From positions 1,736,001 through 1,800,000 of the forward strand of contig NZ_LT963352.1 of assembly GCF_900236475.1 (NCBI RefSeq): a stretch of DNA of 64,000 nucleotides. The letters are read 5' to 3'. The notes under the pieces are model-generated. The model was not told where the DNA came from. It saw only the letters and a program-made list of their open reading frames with translations, and did not search any database. The position numbers and the translations under genes were made by a program. This stretch comes from Streptomyces chartreusis NRRL 3882. GTDB lineage: Bacteria; Actinomycetota; Actinomycetes; Streptomycetales; Streptomycetaceae. This document shows positions 18,274 to 26,383 of this stretch, in pieces (the stretch's first letter is position 1; every line of letters starts with the position of its first letter).

Positions 18274-19653
18274 TCAGCCCTGCGCGGCGATCCTCGCCAG
18301 CCGCTGGGCCTCGTCCCGCGTGGAGCGGGCGATGGCGTCCTCGTCGGCCGTGAGCAGCCGCCCGTCCTCGACGATCTGCCGGCCGTCCACGAAGGAGGCG
18401 GTGACCGGGGCCGCCGCGCCGAAGACCAGGGCGGTCACCGGGTCGGCGATGGAGGCGTGGGCGAGCGTGTCCAGCTTCCACAGGACCAGGTCGGCGAGCT
18501 TGCCCGCCTCCAGTGAGCCGGTCTCCGCGGCCCGGCCCAGCACCTGGGCGCCGCCGTAGGTGCCGAGGCGCAGCGCCTGGCGGGCGTTCAGGGCGGCCTC
18601 CTTGTGCGCGCCGAGGCGGTTGATGAGGAGGGCGTTGCGCAGCTCGGTGTGGAGTTCGCCGGACTCGTTGGACGCGGTGCCGTCGACGCCGAGGCCGACC
18701 GGGACGCCGGCCGCCAGCATGTCGGGGACGCGGGCGATACCTGCCGCGAGGCGGGCGTTGGACGAGGGGCAGTGCGCGACGCCGGTCCTGGTACGGGCGA
18801 AGGCTGCGATGTCGGAGTCGTTCATGTGGACGCAGTGCGCCATCCACACGTCCTCGCCGAGCCAGCCGGTGGACTCGAAGTAGTCGGTCGGGCCCATGCC
18901 GAACAGTTCGTGGCAGAACTTCTCCTCCTCCACGGTCTCCGAGCCGTGGGTGTGGAGCCGCACGCCGAGGCGGCGGGCGAGCTGGGCGCCGTCCCGCAGC
19001 AGTTCCGTGGAGACGGAGAAGGGCGAGCAGGGCGCGACGGCGACCTGGGTCATGGCGTCGAAGGAGGAGTCGTGGTGCTGCTCCACGGTCTCCTCCGTCG
19101 CCGCGAGCGCACCCTCCAGGGTCTCGACGGCGAAGTCCGGGGGCAGGCCGCCGTCCTTCTCGCTGCGGTCCATGGAGCCGCGGGCGAGGGTGAAGCGGAC
19201 CCCCATGTCACGGGCGGCGCCGATGATCGCGCCGGAGAGGTCGCCGGAGCCCCGCGGGAAGACGTAGTGGTGGTCCATGGCGGTGGTGACGCCGCCGCGG
19301 GCCATCATCGCGAGCGACCCCCGGGCCGCCGCGCGCACCATCGGCTCGTCGATGCGCGCCCACACCGGGTACAGCGCGACCAGCCAGTCGAAGAGGTTGT
19401 GGTCCGTGGCCAGACCCCGGGTGATCCACTGGTAGAAGTGGTGGTGGGTGTTGACCAGTCCGGGGGTGACGAGGTGACCGGAGGCGTCGATCCGGCGTAC
19501 GACGTTCTCCAGGCCCTCGGGGGCCTTGCCCGCGCCGAGCGACTCGATGCGGTTGCCGGCCAGGACGACATGCCCGGAGGCGTACTCGGTGTCGTCGGCG
19601 TCGACGGTCGCGATCGCACCGTTCTCGATGACGATGCGCTGGGCTGCTGCCAT
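18274..19653 (-). CDS. 8-oxoguanine deaminase-type amidohydrolase
   Basis: A 459-residue metal-dependent amidohydrolase of the AtzB/TrzN/8-oxoguanine deaminase branch. The metal ligands are in TPGLVNTHHHFYQW (HxH), LHTHGSETVEEEKFC, MAHCVHMND and GLGVDGTASNES. The enzyme converts 8-oxoguanine (or a related aminopurine) to a hydroxylated purine, here urate, and so feeds the next gene. The ATG at 19653 fits the family start (AAQRIVIENGAIATVD). It lies between permease and urate oxidase on the same strand, 120 bases after the oxidase. Confidence 0.88.
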   Translation of the reverse strand: MAAAQRIVIENGAIATVDADDTEYASGHVVLAGNRIESLGAGKAPEGLENVVRRIDASGHLVTPGLVNTHHHFYQWITRGLATDHNLFDWLVALYPVWARIDEPMVRAAARGSLAMMARGGVTTAMDHHYVFPRGSGDLSGAIIGAARDMGVRFTLARGSMDRSEKDGGLPPDFAVETLEGALAATEETVEQHHDSSFDAMTQVAVAPCSPFSVSTELLRDGAQLARRLGVRLHTHGSETVEEEKFCHELFGMGPTDYFESTGWLGEDVWMAHCVHMNDSDIAAFARTRTGVAHCPSSNARLAAGIARVPDMLAAGVPVGLGVDGTASNESGELHTELRNALLINRLGAHKEAALNARQALRLGTYGGAQVLGRAAETGSLEAGKLADLVLWKLDTLAHASIADPVTALVFGAAAPVTASFVDGRQIVEDGRLLTADEDAIARSTRDEAQRLARIAAQG

Positions 19654-19773
19654 GGTTCGTCCTTTGCGCTGAGAGGGAGGGGGCACGGCAGGACCCGGGG
19701 AGTTTGAGTGCCGTGGCCGAGGAGAAGGGTTCCCCGGCCACGGGTGCCGAAAGAGGGAACGTCGGAAGGGACG

Positions 19774-20697
19774 TCAGAGGTTGGTGAGCTCCACCGGGAT
19801 CTTCGCCTCGCAGCCGTCCCGCAGGATCGTCGCCTCGATCAGGCCGTAGGGCCGGTCGGCGGCGAAGTACACCTCGTTGTCGTTCTTCAGCCCGAACGGC
19901 TCCAGGTCCACCAGGAAGTGGTGCTTGTTCGGGAGGGAGAAGCGGACCTCGTCGATCTCGCTGCGGTTGTTGATGATCCGCGCGCCCATCTGGTAGAGCG
20001 TCTGCTGGAGCGAGAGGGAGTACGTCTCGGCGAAGGCCTGGAGCATGTGCTTCTTCGTCTGCTCGTAGGACTTCTCCCAGTTGGGCATGCGCTGGTCGTC
20101 GTCGGTCCAGTTGAACCGCCAGCGGCCGGAGACCTGGGTGGCCAGGATGCGGTCGTAGGCCTCCTTCAGCGTCGTGTACTTGTCCTTGACGTAGCCCCAG
20201 AACTCGGAGTTGGTCGAGTTCATCACGACGAGGTCCTTCAGGCCCGAGATCACCTCCCACGACGTGCCGTCGTAGGTGATCTGGGTCAGCCGGACCTCCT
20301 GGCCCTTGCGGACGAAGGAGTGCTTGACCTCGTCGGCGCCGATGAACTGCGAGTTGGCGTCGGAGGCCTCGATCCGCTCCCAGGCGTACTCCTCGATGCG
20401 GATCCGCGCCCGGTGGATCGGCTCCTGGCTGGTGACGAAGTGGCGGGCGAGGTGGATGCCGAACTGCTCGGCGGACTCGATGCCGTGTTCCTTGGCGAAC
20501 GCGTACACCGTGTTCTTGGTGGTGTCCGTGGGGAGCACGTTGGCGTTCGAGCCGGAGTAGTGGACCTCTTCCATGTCGCCGCTCAGCGACACCGAGACGT
20601 TCAGGTCCTTGATGTGGTGGGTGGCGCCGTCCCGCGTGATCTTGACGACTCGGTTCTCGGCCTTGCCGTACTGGTTCTGTCCCAGAATGGTGGGCAT
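19774..20697 (-). CDS. uox: Urate oxidase (uricase)
   Basis: A 307-residue cofactor-free uricase. The N-terminal GQNQYGKAENRVVKI, the catalytic YTTLKEAYDRILATQVSGRWRF segment and the NKHHFLVDLEPF motif are diagnostic. It oxidises urate to 5-hydroxyisourate and releases hydrogen peroxide. It is the third gene of the uraD-uraH-uox operon, seven bases after uraH, followed by the deaminase. The neighbouring catalase locus shares an operator-like sequence with this operon, consistent with removal of the peroxide made here. Confidence 0.96.
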   Translation of the reverse strand: MPTILGQNQYGKAENRVVKITRDGATHHIKDLNVSVSLSGDMEEVHYSGSNANVLPTDTTKNTVYAFAKEHGIESAEQFGIHLARHFVTSQEPIHRARIRIEEYAWERIEASDANSQFIGADEVKHSFVRKGQEVRLTQITYDGTSWEVISGLKDLVVMNSTNSEFWGYVKDKYTTLKEAYDRILATQVSGRWRFNWTDDDQRMPNWEKSYEQTKKHMLQAFAETYSLSLQQTLYQMGARIINNRSEIDEVRFSLPNKHHFLVDLEPFGLKNDNEVYFAADRPYGLIEATILRDGCEAKIPVELTNL

Positions 20698-20703
20698 GAG
20701 TAG

Positions 20704-21120
20704 CTAGCTCCCTCGGTATACGGAGTAGCCGAACGGGTTGAGCAGCAGCGGTACGTGGTAGTGCTCGCCCGGCACGACGGTGAACGTGATCGCCACCTCC
20801 GGGAAGAACACACCGGCGCCGCTGTCCCGATTCGCGGGGGCGTCCTGCTGCGCATCGGCTTCGCTTTTCGCGTCGTTCGCGAACTTCTTCTCGAAGTACG
20901 GCTCGACGGCGAAGTCGAGCCGTACGTGGGTGGTCCCCTCCGGCAGGGCCGGAAGGTCCTTGCACCGGCCGTCCGCGTCGGTCGCGGAGCCGCCGAGCGC
21001 CTGCCAGTGGGCCGCACGCCCGCTGCGGGCGGAGAGCTGGACCGCGACGCCCTCGGCGGGGCGGCCGGCGCTGGTGTCCAGGATGTGTGTGGACACGGAC
21101 GCGGTGGCGGAGGTGCTCAT
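20704..21120 (-). CDS. uraH: 5-hydroxyisourate hydrolase
   Basis: A 138-residue transthyretin-like hydrolase. It ends with the diagnostic YRGS tetrapeptide and has the N-terminal STHILDTSAGRPAEGV (catalytic His) and the EHYHVPLLLNPFGYS segment. It hydrolyses 5-hydroxyisourate to OHCU. Slightly long for the family because of an Ala/Asp-rich loop around residues 78-98. It is the middle gene of a tight three-gene operon, seven bases after uraD. Confidence 0.95.
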   Translation of the reverse strand: MSTSATASVSTHILDTSAGRPAEGVAVQLSARSGRAAHWQALGGSATDADGRCKDLPALPEGTTHVRLDFAVEPYFEKKFANDAKSEADAQQDAPANRDSGAGVFFPEVAITFTVVPGEHYHVPLLLNPFGYSVYRGS

Positions 21121-21127
21121 GCTGCTG

Positions 21128-21637
21128 TCAGTCCTCTTCGACGAGTCGGGCCAGGCGGATGCGGTTGATCTTCCCCAGTTCGGTGCGGACGATCTCCCGC
21201 TCCCGCTCCGGCGTGTTGCCGATCCGCTCCCTGACCGCGTCGCGCATCTGCTCGCCGGTCCGGCCGGTGGCGCAGATCAGGAAGACATGGCCGAACCTCT
21301 CCTGGTAGGCGAGGTTCAGCTCCAGCATCTCCGCCTTGAGCTCGTCGGAGGCGCCGGCCATGCCGCGCTGCTCCCGGGCCGAGGCGGGGTCGCCGGGTTT
21401 CGGGCGGCCGATGGGCGGGTGGCCGGCGATCGCCTCCGCGAGGTCCTCTGCCGTCAGCTCCGCCATGGCGGCGTCGCTCGCGGCGTAGAGCGCCTCGGGG
21501 GTGGCGTACGGGCGGGCGGCGAGCAGCCGCTTCGCCCACGCCGTGGAGGCGCACGCCTCGTGGAGCGCGGTGAAGGCCGCGTGCTCCTCGAGAGCGTTGA
21601 ACCGGGCCAGGCCCGGCGGCGTGGAAGTGGAAGTCAC
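21128..21637 (-). CDS. uraD: OHCU decarboxylase
   Basis: A 169-residue 2-oxo-4-hydroxy-4-carboxy-5-ureidoimidazoline decarboxylase. The catalytic His lies in AGHPPIGRPK, and the substrate-binding segment EMLELNLAYQERFGHVFLICATGRT is well conserved. It makes (S)-allantoin. I chose the GTG at 21637; the frame is open to 21712 but without similarity. It is the first gene of the urate operon; the 143-base upstream gap contains a palindrome identical to one before the catalase. Confidence 0.94.
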   Translation of the reverse strand: MTSTSTPPGLARFNALEEHAAFTALHEACASTAWAKRLLAARPYATPEALYAASDAAMAELTAEDLAEAIAGHPPIGRPKPGDPASAREQRGMAGASDELKAEMLELNLAYQERFGHVFLICATGRTGEQMRDAVRERIGNTPEREREIVRTELGKINRIRLARLVEED

Positions 21638-21711
21638 GGGAGCCTCCGTGGCCGGGTACGGCCTTCGTGCTGAACGGGCGTGCCGATAGCTAACGCCCTC
21701 CCGCGACAGCA

Positions 21712-21729
21712 CGTCAACAGTTTGTTGAA
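21712..21729. promoter_or_regulatory. Operator candidate, urate operon (exact match to a site before the catalase)
   Basis: CGTCAACAGTTTGTTGAA, containing the palindrome TCAACA-GTT-TGTTGA (21714-21728). It lies 75-92 bases upstream of uraD. The same 18 bases occur once more in the window, on the opposite strand at 49647-49664, before the catalase. Likely the binding site of a purine-pathway regulator, perhaps the DauR-type regulator encoded next door. Confidence 0.65.
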
Positions 21730-21780
21730 AATTCCGTGTGACGAAACCCGGCGAGGCGGCGAAACCGGGCGCGGTACCGG

Positions 21781-22149
21781 TCAGGCCCCCTTCTCGCGGT
21801 TGAGGTAGTTGTAGACGGTGAAGCGGCTGACGCCCAGGGCGCTCGCCACGGTCTCCACCCCGTGCCGTACGGAGAAGGCGCCGCGCGCCTCGAGTATCCG
21901 TACGACCTCCTGCTTGGCCTTGCGGTCCAGGTCGGCCAGGGGCATGCCCTTGCGGCGCTCCATGGCGGCCAGGATGTGATCGAGGGAGTCGGCGAGCTGC
22001 GGCAGCCTTACGGCGACGGCGTCGCGGCCCTCCCAGGACAGGACGACGTCGTCGGGGCCGGCCTCGTCGGGCGGGATCATCTCGCCGCCCATGGCGTCGA
22101 CCAGGGGCTTCACGGCCGCGATGAACGGCTCGTCCCCGGCGCCGCTCAT
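21781..22149 (-). CDS. DauR/YheO-type helix-turn-helix regulator
   Basis: A 122-residue protein. The C-terminal ~45 residues (KQEVVRILEARGAFSVRHGVETVASALGVSRFTVYNYLNR) match the DauR-like HTH domain (HTH_22). The N-terminal ~70 residues may form a small dimerisation or ligand domain; the PAS-like YheO domain of full DauR is missing. The start overlaps the stop of the gene upstream (4 bases). Its place directly before the urate operon makes it the obvious local regulator, probably sensing a purine-pathway intermediate; that role is inferred. Confidence 0.75.
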   Translation of the reverse strand: MSGAGDEPFIAAVKPLVDAMGGEMIPPDEAGPDDVVLSWEGRDAVAVRLPQLADSLDHILAAMERRKGMPLADLDRKAKQEVVRILEARGAFSVRHGVETVASALGVSRFTVYNYLNREKGA

Positions 22150-22397
22150 GCCTCGTCCTCCTCGATCACGTTGACCTGGAGGGAGACCCGGGTGGCGCCC
22201 GCCTCCAGGGTCTTGCGGAGCAGTGCGTCCACGGCGGTGAGCACCGCGTCGGCACCGCCCTCGGCGGTGTTGCCGAACGGGCCGACGTCCACGGCGTCCA
22301 GTTCGGCGGCCTCCACGACCTCACGGGCGACCAGCGCGTGCGCGGGTGCCTCGTCGAGGTCGAAGGGCTCGGTCGTGAACTCCACTCTCAGTCGCAT
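22146..22397 (-). CDS. Thiamine-binding-like (MTH1187/YkoF) small protein
   Basis: An 83-residue single-domain protein. The pattern of a first beta strand (RLRVEFTTEPF), an acidic helix, VDVGPFGNTAEGGADAVLTAVDALLRKTLEAGATRVSLQVNV resembles the MTH1187/YqgV family of ferredoxin-like proteins that bind thiamine or related ligands in some members. It overlaps the HTH gene by four bases and is first in that pair. Its role in purine breakdown is unknown; a ligand-sensing helper for the HTH protein is one possibility. Confidence 0.65.
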   Translation of the reverse strand: MRLRVEFTTEPFDLDEAPAHALVAREVVEAAELDAVDVGPFGNTAEGGADAVLTAVDALLRKTLEAGATRVSLQVNVIEEDEA

Positions 22398-22624
22398 GCT
22401 GCCCCCAGAACCGTCGTGACCTGTGCGACCCTAGCCGACACCGGGGCGGACCGGACCGCCCGCGCGAGCACTCCGCGTTCCGCTCCGGCACGTCTCCCCC
22501 GGCATATGGGCACGTTTCCCGCACATTCGCATTCACGTCCCTTGTTCTCCATCCTCCGCCACCTCTGGGAAGGCTGAAAAAAGCCGCTGCATTACCCGTC
22601 GGGGAACGCTCAGAATTGGTCGGC

Positions 22625-23092
22625 ATGACAGAGCGACGCATAAATGTGGGAAACGAACTCCCCGAGGCCTTCGGGCAACTCCGGGACATCCGGGTCCTCG
22701 TCGAAAAGGCAGCCGTCGAGGCCGGGCTCGACATGCGGCTCATCGAACTGATCAAGATCAGGGCGTCGCAGATCAACGGCTGCGCGTACTGCCTCGATCT
22801 GCACACGCGCGACGCCCGCCGGCTGGGCGAGGACGACCGCAGGCTGCACCTGGTGGCCGCATGGTGGGAGACGGATCTGTACAGCCCCCAGGAGCGGGCC
22901 GCGCTCGCGCTCACCGAGACCATCAGCAAGCTGTCGCAGAGCCAGGACGTGCCCGACGACCTCTACGCGGAGGCCACCTCCGTGTTCACCAAGGAGCAGT
23001 ACGCGGCGGTCGTCTGGTCGATCAGCGTGATCAACACCTTCAACCGGCTCGCCGTCACCAGCCGCAAGCCCCTGCCCGCCCGCGTCGCCTGA
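22625..23092 (+). CDS. AhpD-like carboxymuconolactone decarboxylase-family protein
   Basis: A 155-residue all-helical protein with the redox motif C-x-x-C in INGCAYCLDLHTRDA, typical of AhpD/CMD alkylhydroperoxidase-type proteins that reduce peroxides with thiol cofactors. The ATG at 22625 fits the family start; an in-frame TTG lies three codons upstream. It is the first gene on the left edge of the biosynthetic island and is followed after 33 bases by a flavin 2-hydroxy acid oxidase that should make peroxide, so a detoxifying partnership is plausible. Confidence 0.82.
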   Translation: MTERRINVGNELPEAFGQLRDIRVLVEKAAVEAGLDMRLIELIKIRASQINGCAYCLDLHTRDARRLGEDDRRLHLVAAWWETDLYSPQERAALALTETISKLSQSQDVPDDLYAEATSVFTKEQYAAVVWSISVINTFNRLAVTSRKPLPARVA

Positions 23093-23125
23093 GGACAGAG
23101 AGTCGCCTGAGGAGAAAGGTACTCC

Positions 23126-24337
23126 GTGACGAAACGACGCCTGCCGCGGCCCCGCGAGGTGGCCCAGCTCCTGCGTCCGAGGCCGTTCGTGCTGGACCCG
23201 ACCGACCGTCGGCTGTCGACGGCGTACTCCATCGCCGATCTGCGCCGCCTCGCCCGCCGGCGAGCGCCCCGCGCGGTGTTCGACTACACCGACGGGGCCG
23301 CGGAGGGCGAGATCAGCCTGCGGCGCGCCCGGCGGACGTTCCGGGACCTGGAGTTCCATCCGCATGTGCTGCGCGGGGTGGCCGAGCTGGACACCGGCAC
23401 GCAGATCCTGGGGAAGCGGTCGGCGCTGCCGTTCGCCTTCGCCCCGACCGGGTTCACCCGCATGATGCACCACGAGGGCGAACGGGCCGTCGTCGCCGTC
23501 GCCGAGCAGGCCGGCATCCCGTACGCCCTGTCCACGATGGGGACGACGTCGATCGAGGACGTCGCCCGGGCCGCGCCGGACGCACGCAGGTGGTTCCAGC
23601 TGTACGTGTGGCACGACCGCGGGGCGGGCGCGGAGCTGATGCGGCGGGCCGAGGAGGCCGGGTACGACACGCTCCTGCTGACCGTCGACACCCCCGTGGG
23701 CGGTTCCCGGCTGCGGGACCTGCGCAACGGCCTGACCATCCCGCCCCGGCTCTCGCTCAGCACCCTCCTGGACGGGGCGACCCATCCGTCCTGGTGGCTG
23801 AACCTGCTCACCACCGAGCCGCTCACCTTCGCCTCGCTCAGCTCCTGGGACGGCACGGTGGCCGAGTTGATCAACGCGATGTTCGACCCGGGGCTCGACT
23901 ACGAGGACCTCGACTGGGTGCGGCAGAGCTGGCCCGGGAAGCTCGTGGTGAAGGGGATCCAGAGCACGCAGGACGCCCGGGACGTCGTCAAGCACGGCGC
24001 GGACGCGGTGCTGCTGTCCAACCACGGTGGCCGCCAGCTGGACCGGGCGCCGACCCCGCTGGAGCTGCTGCCGAGGGTCCGCGACGAGATCCAGGAGGAG
24101 GCCGAGATCTGGCTGGACGGCGGGATCCTGTCCGGCGCGGACATCGTCGCCGCGATCGCCCGCGGCGCCGACGCCTGCCTGATCGGCCGGGCCTATCTGT
24201 ACGGCCTGATGGCGGGCGGCGAACGCGGTGTCCGCCGGGCGGTGGACATCCTGCGCACCGAGATCGTACGCACGATGCAGCTGCTCGGCGTGCGCTCCAC
24301 GGCCGAGCTCCGCCCCGAGCACGTCACGCTGCGCTGA
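23126..24337 (+). CDS. FMN-dependent alpha-hydroxy acid oxidase/dehydrogenase
   Basis: A 403-residue TIM-barrel flavoenzyme of the lactate oxidase/glycolate oxidase/mandelate dehydrogenase family. FMN- and substrate-binding parts are FAPTGFTRMMHHEGE, the lysine in LVVKGIQS and the catalytic SNHGGRQLD. It oxidises an L-2-hydroxy acid to a 2-oxo acid, giving H2O2 if oxygen is the acceptor. The start is GTG at 23126 with GAGGAGAAAGG upstream. It ends against a bidirectional terminator shared with the convergent TSUP gene. Whether it belongs to the island's pathway or is a neighbour is unclear. Confidence 0.87.
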   Translation: MTKRRLPRPREVAQLLRPRPFVLDPTDRRLSTAYSIADLRRLARRRAPRAVFDYTDGAAEGEISLRRARRTFRDLEFHPHVLRGVAELDTGTQILGKRSALPFAFAPTGFTRMMHHEGERAVVAVAEQAGIPYALSTMGTTSIEDVARAAPDARRWFQLYVWHDRGAGAELMRRAEEAGYDTLLLTVDTPVGGSRLRDLRNGLTIPPRLSLSTLLDGATHPSWWLNLLTTEPLTFASLSSWDGTVAELINAMFDPGLDYEDLDWVRQSWPGKLVVKGIQSTQDARDVVKHGADAVLLSNHGGRQLDRAPTPLELLPRVRDEIQEEAEIWLDGGILSGADIVAAIARGADACLIGRAYLYGLMAGGERGVRRAVDILRTEIVRTMQLLGVRSTAELRPEHVTLR

Positions 24338-24343
24338 CGCCGG

Positions 24344-24383
24344 CGGCCGGGCGCCGGGCCGGAGGCGTTCCCGGGCCCGGCCG
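24344..24383. terminator. Bidirectional terminator between convergent genes
   Basis: Perfect 9-base arms CGGCCGGGC (24344-24352) and GCCCGGCCG (24375-24383) in the 59 bases between the stops of the hydroxy acid oxidase and the TSUP gene. Confidence 0.6.
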
Positions 24384-24396
24384 TCGGGGCGGACGG

Positions 24397-25164
24397 TCAG
24401 GTGGTGAAGAGGATCACCGACACCGTGACGCCGATGGTCACCACCGTCCAGCGCAGCAGTTCCTCGTTCATCCAGCGGGACACCTTCGCACCCAGGTAGC
24501 CGCCGACCAGGGCGGTCGGGGCGGCGACGAGTGCCATGGCCCAGTCGACGGGGCCGAAGAGGGCGAAGATCAGCAGGGTGACGGTCGAGTTGACGAGGGA
24601 GAGTGCCGCCTTGAGCGCGTTGAGGCGGTGCAGGCTCTCGGACGTGGTCATGGCCAGCGACACCAGCATGATCACGCCGAGCGCGCCGGCGAAGTAGCCG
24701 CCGTACACGCCGGCCGCGGTCATGACCACCGCCAGGGGGACGACCCGCTCGCGGCGCTCATCGCCGGTGGCCGAGCCCGCCGCCCGCACCAGCCTCTTCA
24801 CCTGCTTCTGGCCGGCCAGCAGCAGGCTCGCGAAGAGCACCAGGGCCGGTACGAACGTGTCGAAGCTCTTGCTGCTGGTGACCAGCAGCAGCACCGAGCC
24901 GGCCACCGTACCGACGGCGGTGAGCACCGACAGAAGCACCATCCGGGCTCTCGGCTCGGACTTCAGCTCGGGTGCGAATCCGTAGACCTGCCCCGCGAAT
25001 CCCGGCCAGTTGGCCACGGAATTCGTGACATTTGCGGCCTGGGTCGGAAGGCCGACTCCGACCAGTGCCGGAAAGAGCAGCAAGGAGCCGCCACCGGCTA
25101 TGGAGTTCACGGCACCGGACAGCAATCCGGCCACTGCGACGACCGCCAGAACGCCCCACTCCAT
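24397..25164 (-). CDS. TSUP (TauE/SafE) family membrane transporter
   Basis: A 255-residue membrane protein with about eight hydrophobic segments. The duplicated family signatures are SGAVNSIAGGGSLLLFPALVGVGLP near the start and YGGYFAGALGVIMLVSL in the second half. TSUP proteins move sulfite, sulfoacetate or other small organic anions, usually outward. It is the last minus-strand gene of the island, 163 bases after the FAD oxidoreductase gene. It could export a small acid or sulfur compound related to the pathway; the substrate is unknown. Confidence 0.85.
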   Translation of the reverse strand: MEWGVLAVVAVAGLLSGAVNSIAGGGSLLLFPALVGVGLPTQAANVTNSVANWPGFAGQVYGFAPELKSEPRARMVLLSVLTAVGTVAGSVLLLVTSSKSFDTFVPALVLFASLLLAGQKQVKRLVRAAGSATGDERRERVVPLAVVMTAAGVYGGYFAGALGVIMLVSLAMTTSESLHRLNALKAALSLVNSTVTLLIFALFGPVDWAMALVAAPTALVGGYLGAKVSRWMNEELLRWTVVTIGVTVSVILFTT

Positions 25165-25327
25165 CAGCAGAAAACCTCAATCCGAATGGCGGGCTGAAAA
25201 AAGTCCGGTCGATCTTGCTACAGCGCCGATACCGCCGCAAGAAGCAGAGAGCCGCGGTGGGGTGCCGGCGATGGTCTTCGGCCACCGCGATCCTCGGCCA
25301 CCGCGGCACCGGGCCCCGCCCTCCGCT

Positions 25328-26377
25328 TCAGCCGACCACCCCCAGGACCAGATCGGCCGCCTCCCGGGCGATGGCCGGGGCGAGCCGGTACCCGCAGCCG
25401 TTCGCGGCACCGGCGAACACCACGCGCCCCCCGTCGTCCACCACGTCGACGACCGGTTCCCGGCCCGGGCTGTAGGCGTCGCAGAAGACGCGGCCCGAGC
25501 CCGCGTGCTCGACGAGTGCGGGCGCCCACCTGCGCAGCGTGCCGCGCGCCTCCTCCACGTCCTCGGCGCTCAGGCCCCGGGCCACCGTGCCGGGGTCGAC
25601 GTCCCACTCCGTGCGGGTGAAGCTGTACAGCCAGTGCCCCCGCTCGGGCAGCGGCAGCAGGAAGGCGTCGTCGTCCTGGAAGACGATCGCGCCGTCCGTC
25701 GGGGCCGGGCTCCGCTCGATGTGCAGGGCGACCACCTTCTTCACCCGGGCCCCCGACGGCGCGACGAACGGCGCCAGCGCCGGGTCGGCGGTCCACGGCC
25801 CGGGCGCCAGCACCACCCGGTCGGCGGTGAGCGTGTCGCCCGTGCTCAGCCGCAGCAGCACACCACCGCTCCCCGGCCGCACGGCCGTGACGGCGACGCC
25901 CTCGCGGAAGTCGACGCGGGACCGCAGCTCCCGGGCGAGCGCGCACGTCAGGTCCTGGACGACGGTGTGGTGTCCGCCGCTCACCCGCCAGACGGACGCG
26001 TCCGCCGGGATGCCGACGGCCGGGAGGTCCGGGTGCTGCGCGCGGACGGGCTCGGCACCGGCCAGGTACGTCTCGCGGACCGCCCGGTCGTCTGCCGTGG
26101 CGGACACCACGGACACGGCCGTCGCGTGGATCGGCAGCGTGGGCCGCTCGCGCCGGAGCCGGTCGTAGTAGTCCTGGCTGTACCGGGTCATCGCCCGCAG
26201 CCGCTCGGTCGCGCCCCGCGGCAGGTGCAGGCCGGCCGAGCGGCGGCTGGCGCCGCTGCCGATCGCGTCCCGGTCCAGGACGGCGATCGTGGCGTGCGGT
26301 TCGCGCGCGGCCAGCTCCCGCGCCACGAGGCAGCCGATGATCCCGGCGCCCACCACGGCGATCCGGATTCCTGCCAT
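25328..26377 (-). CDS. FAD-dependent amino acid oxidase (DAO/glycine oxidase family)
   Basis: A 349-residue flavoprotein. The ADP-binding motif is at the start (IRIAVVGAGIIGCLVARELA), GASRRSAGLHLPRGA follows, and the C-terminus has FCDAYSPGREPVVD...VVFAGAANGCGYRLAPAIA, the DAO-family FAD closure. It should oxidise an amine next to a carboxylate with O2. In the known cupin/MetRS hydrazine pathways an oxidase of this family cleaves the lysine-derived adduct to release a hydrazino acid; this gene follows the N-monooxygenase by six bases and is the best candidate for that step. Confidence 0.85.
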   Translation of the reverse strand: MAGIRIAVVGAGIIGCLVARELAAREPHATIAVLDRDAIGSGASRRSAGLHLPRGATERLRAMTRYSQDYYDRLRRERPTLPIHATAVSVVSATADDRAVRETYLAGAEPVRAQHPDLPAVGIPADASVWRVSGGHHTVVQDLTCALARELRSRVDFREGVAVTAVRPGSGGVLLRLSTGDTLTADRVVLAPGPWTADPALAPFVAPSGARVKKVVALHIERSPAPTDGAIVFQDDDAFLLPLPERGHWLYSFTRTEWDVDPGTVARGLSAEDVEEARGTLRRWAPALVEHAGSGRVFCDAYSPGREPVVDVVDDGGRVVFAGAANGCGYRLAPAIAREAADLVLGVVG

Positions 26378-26383
26378 CGGCGA

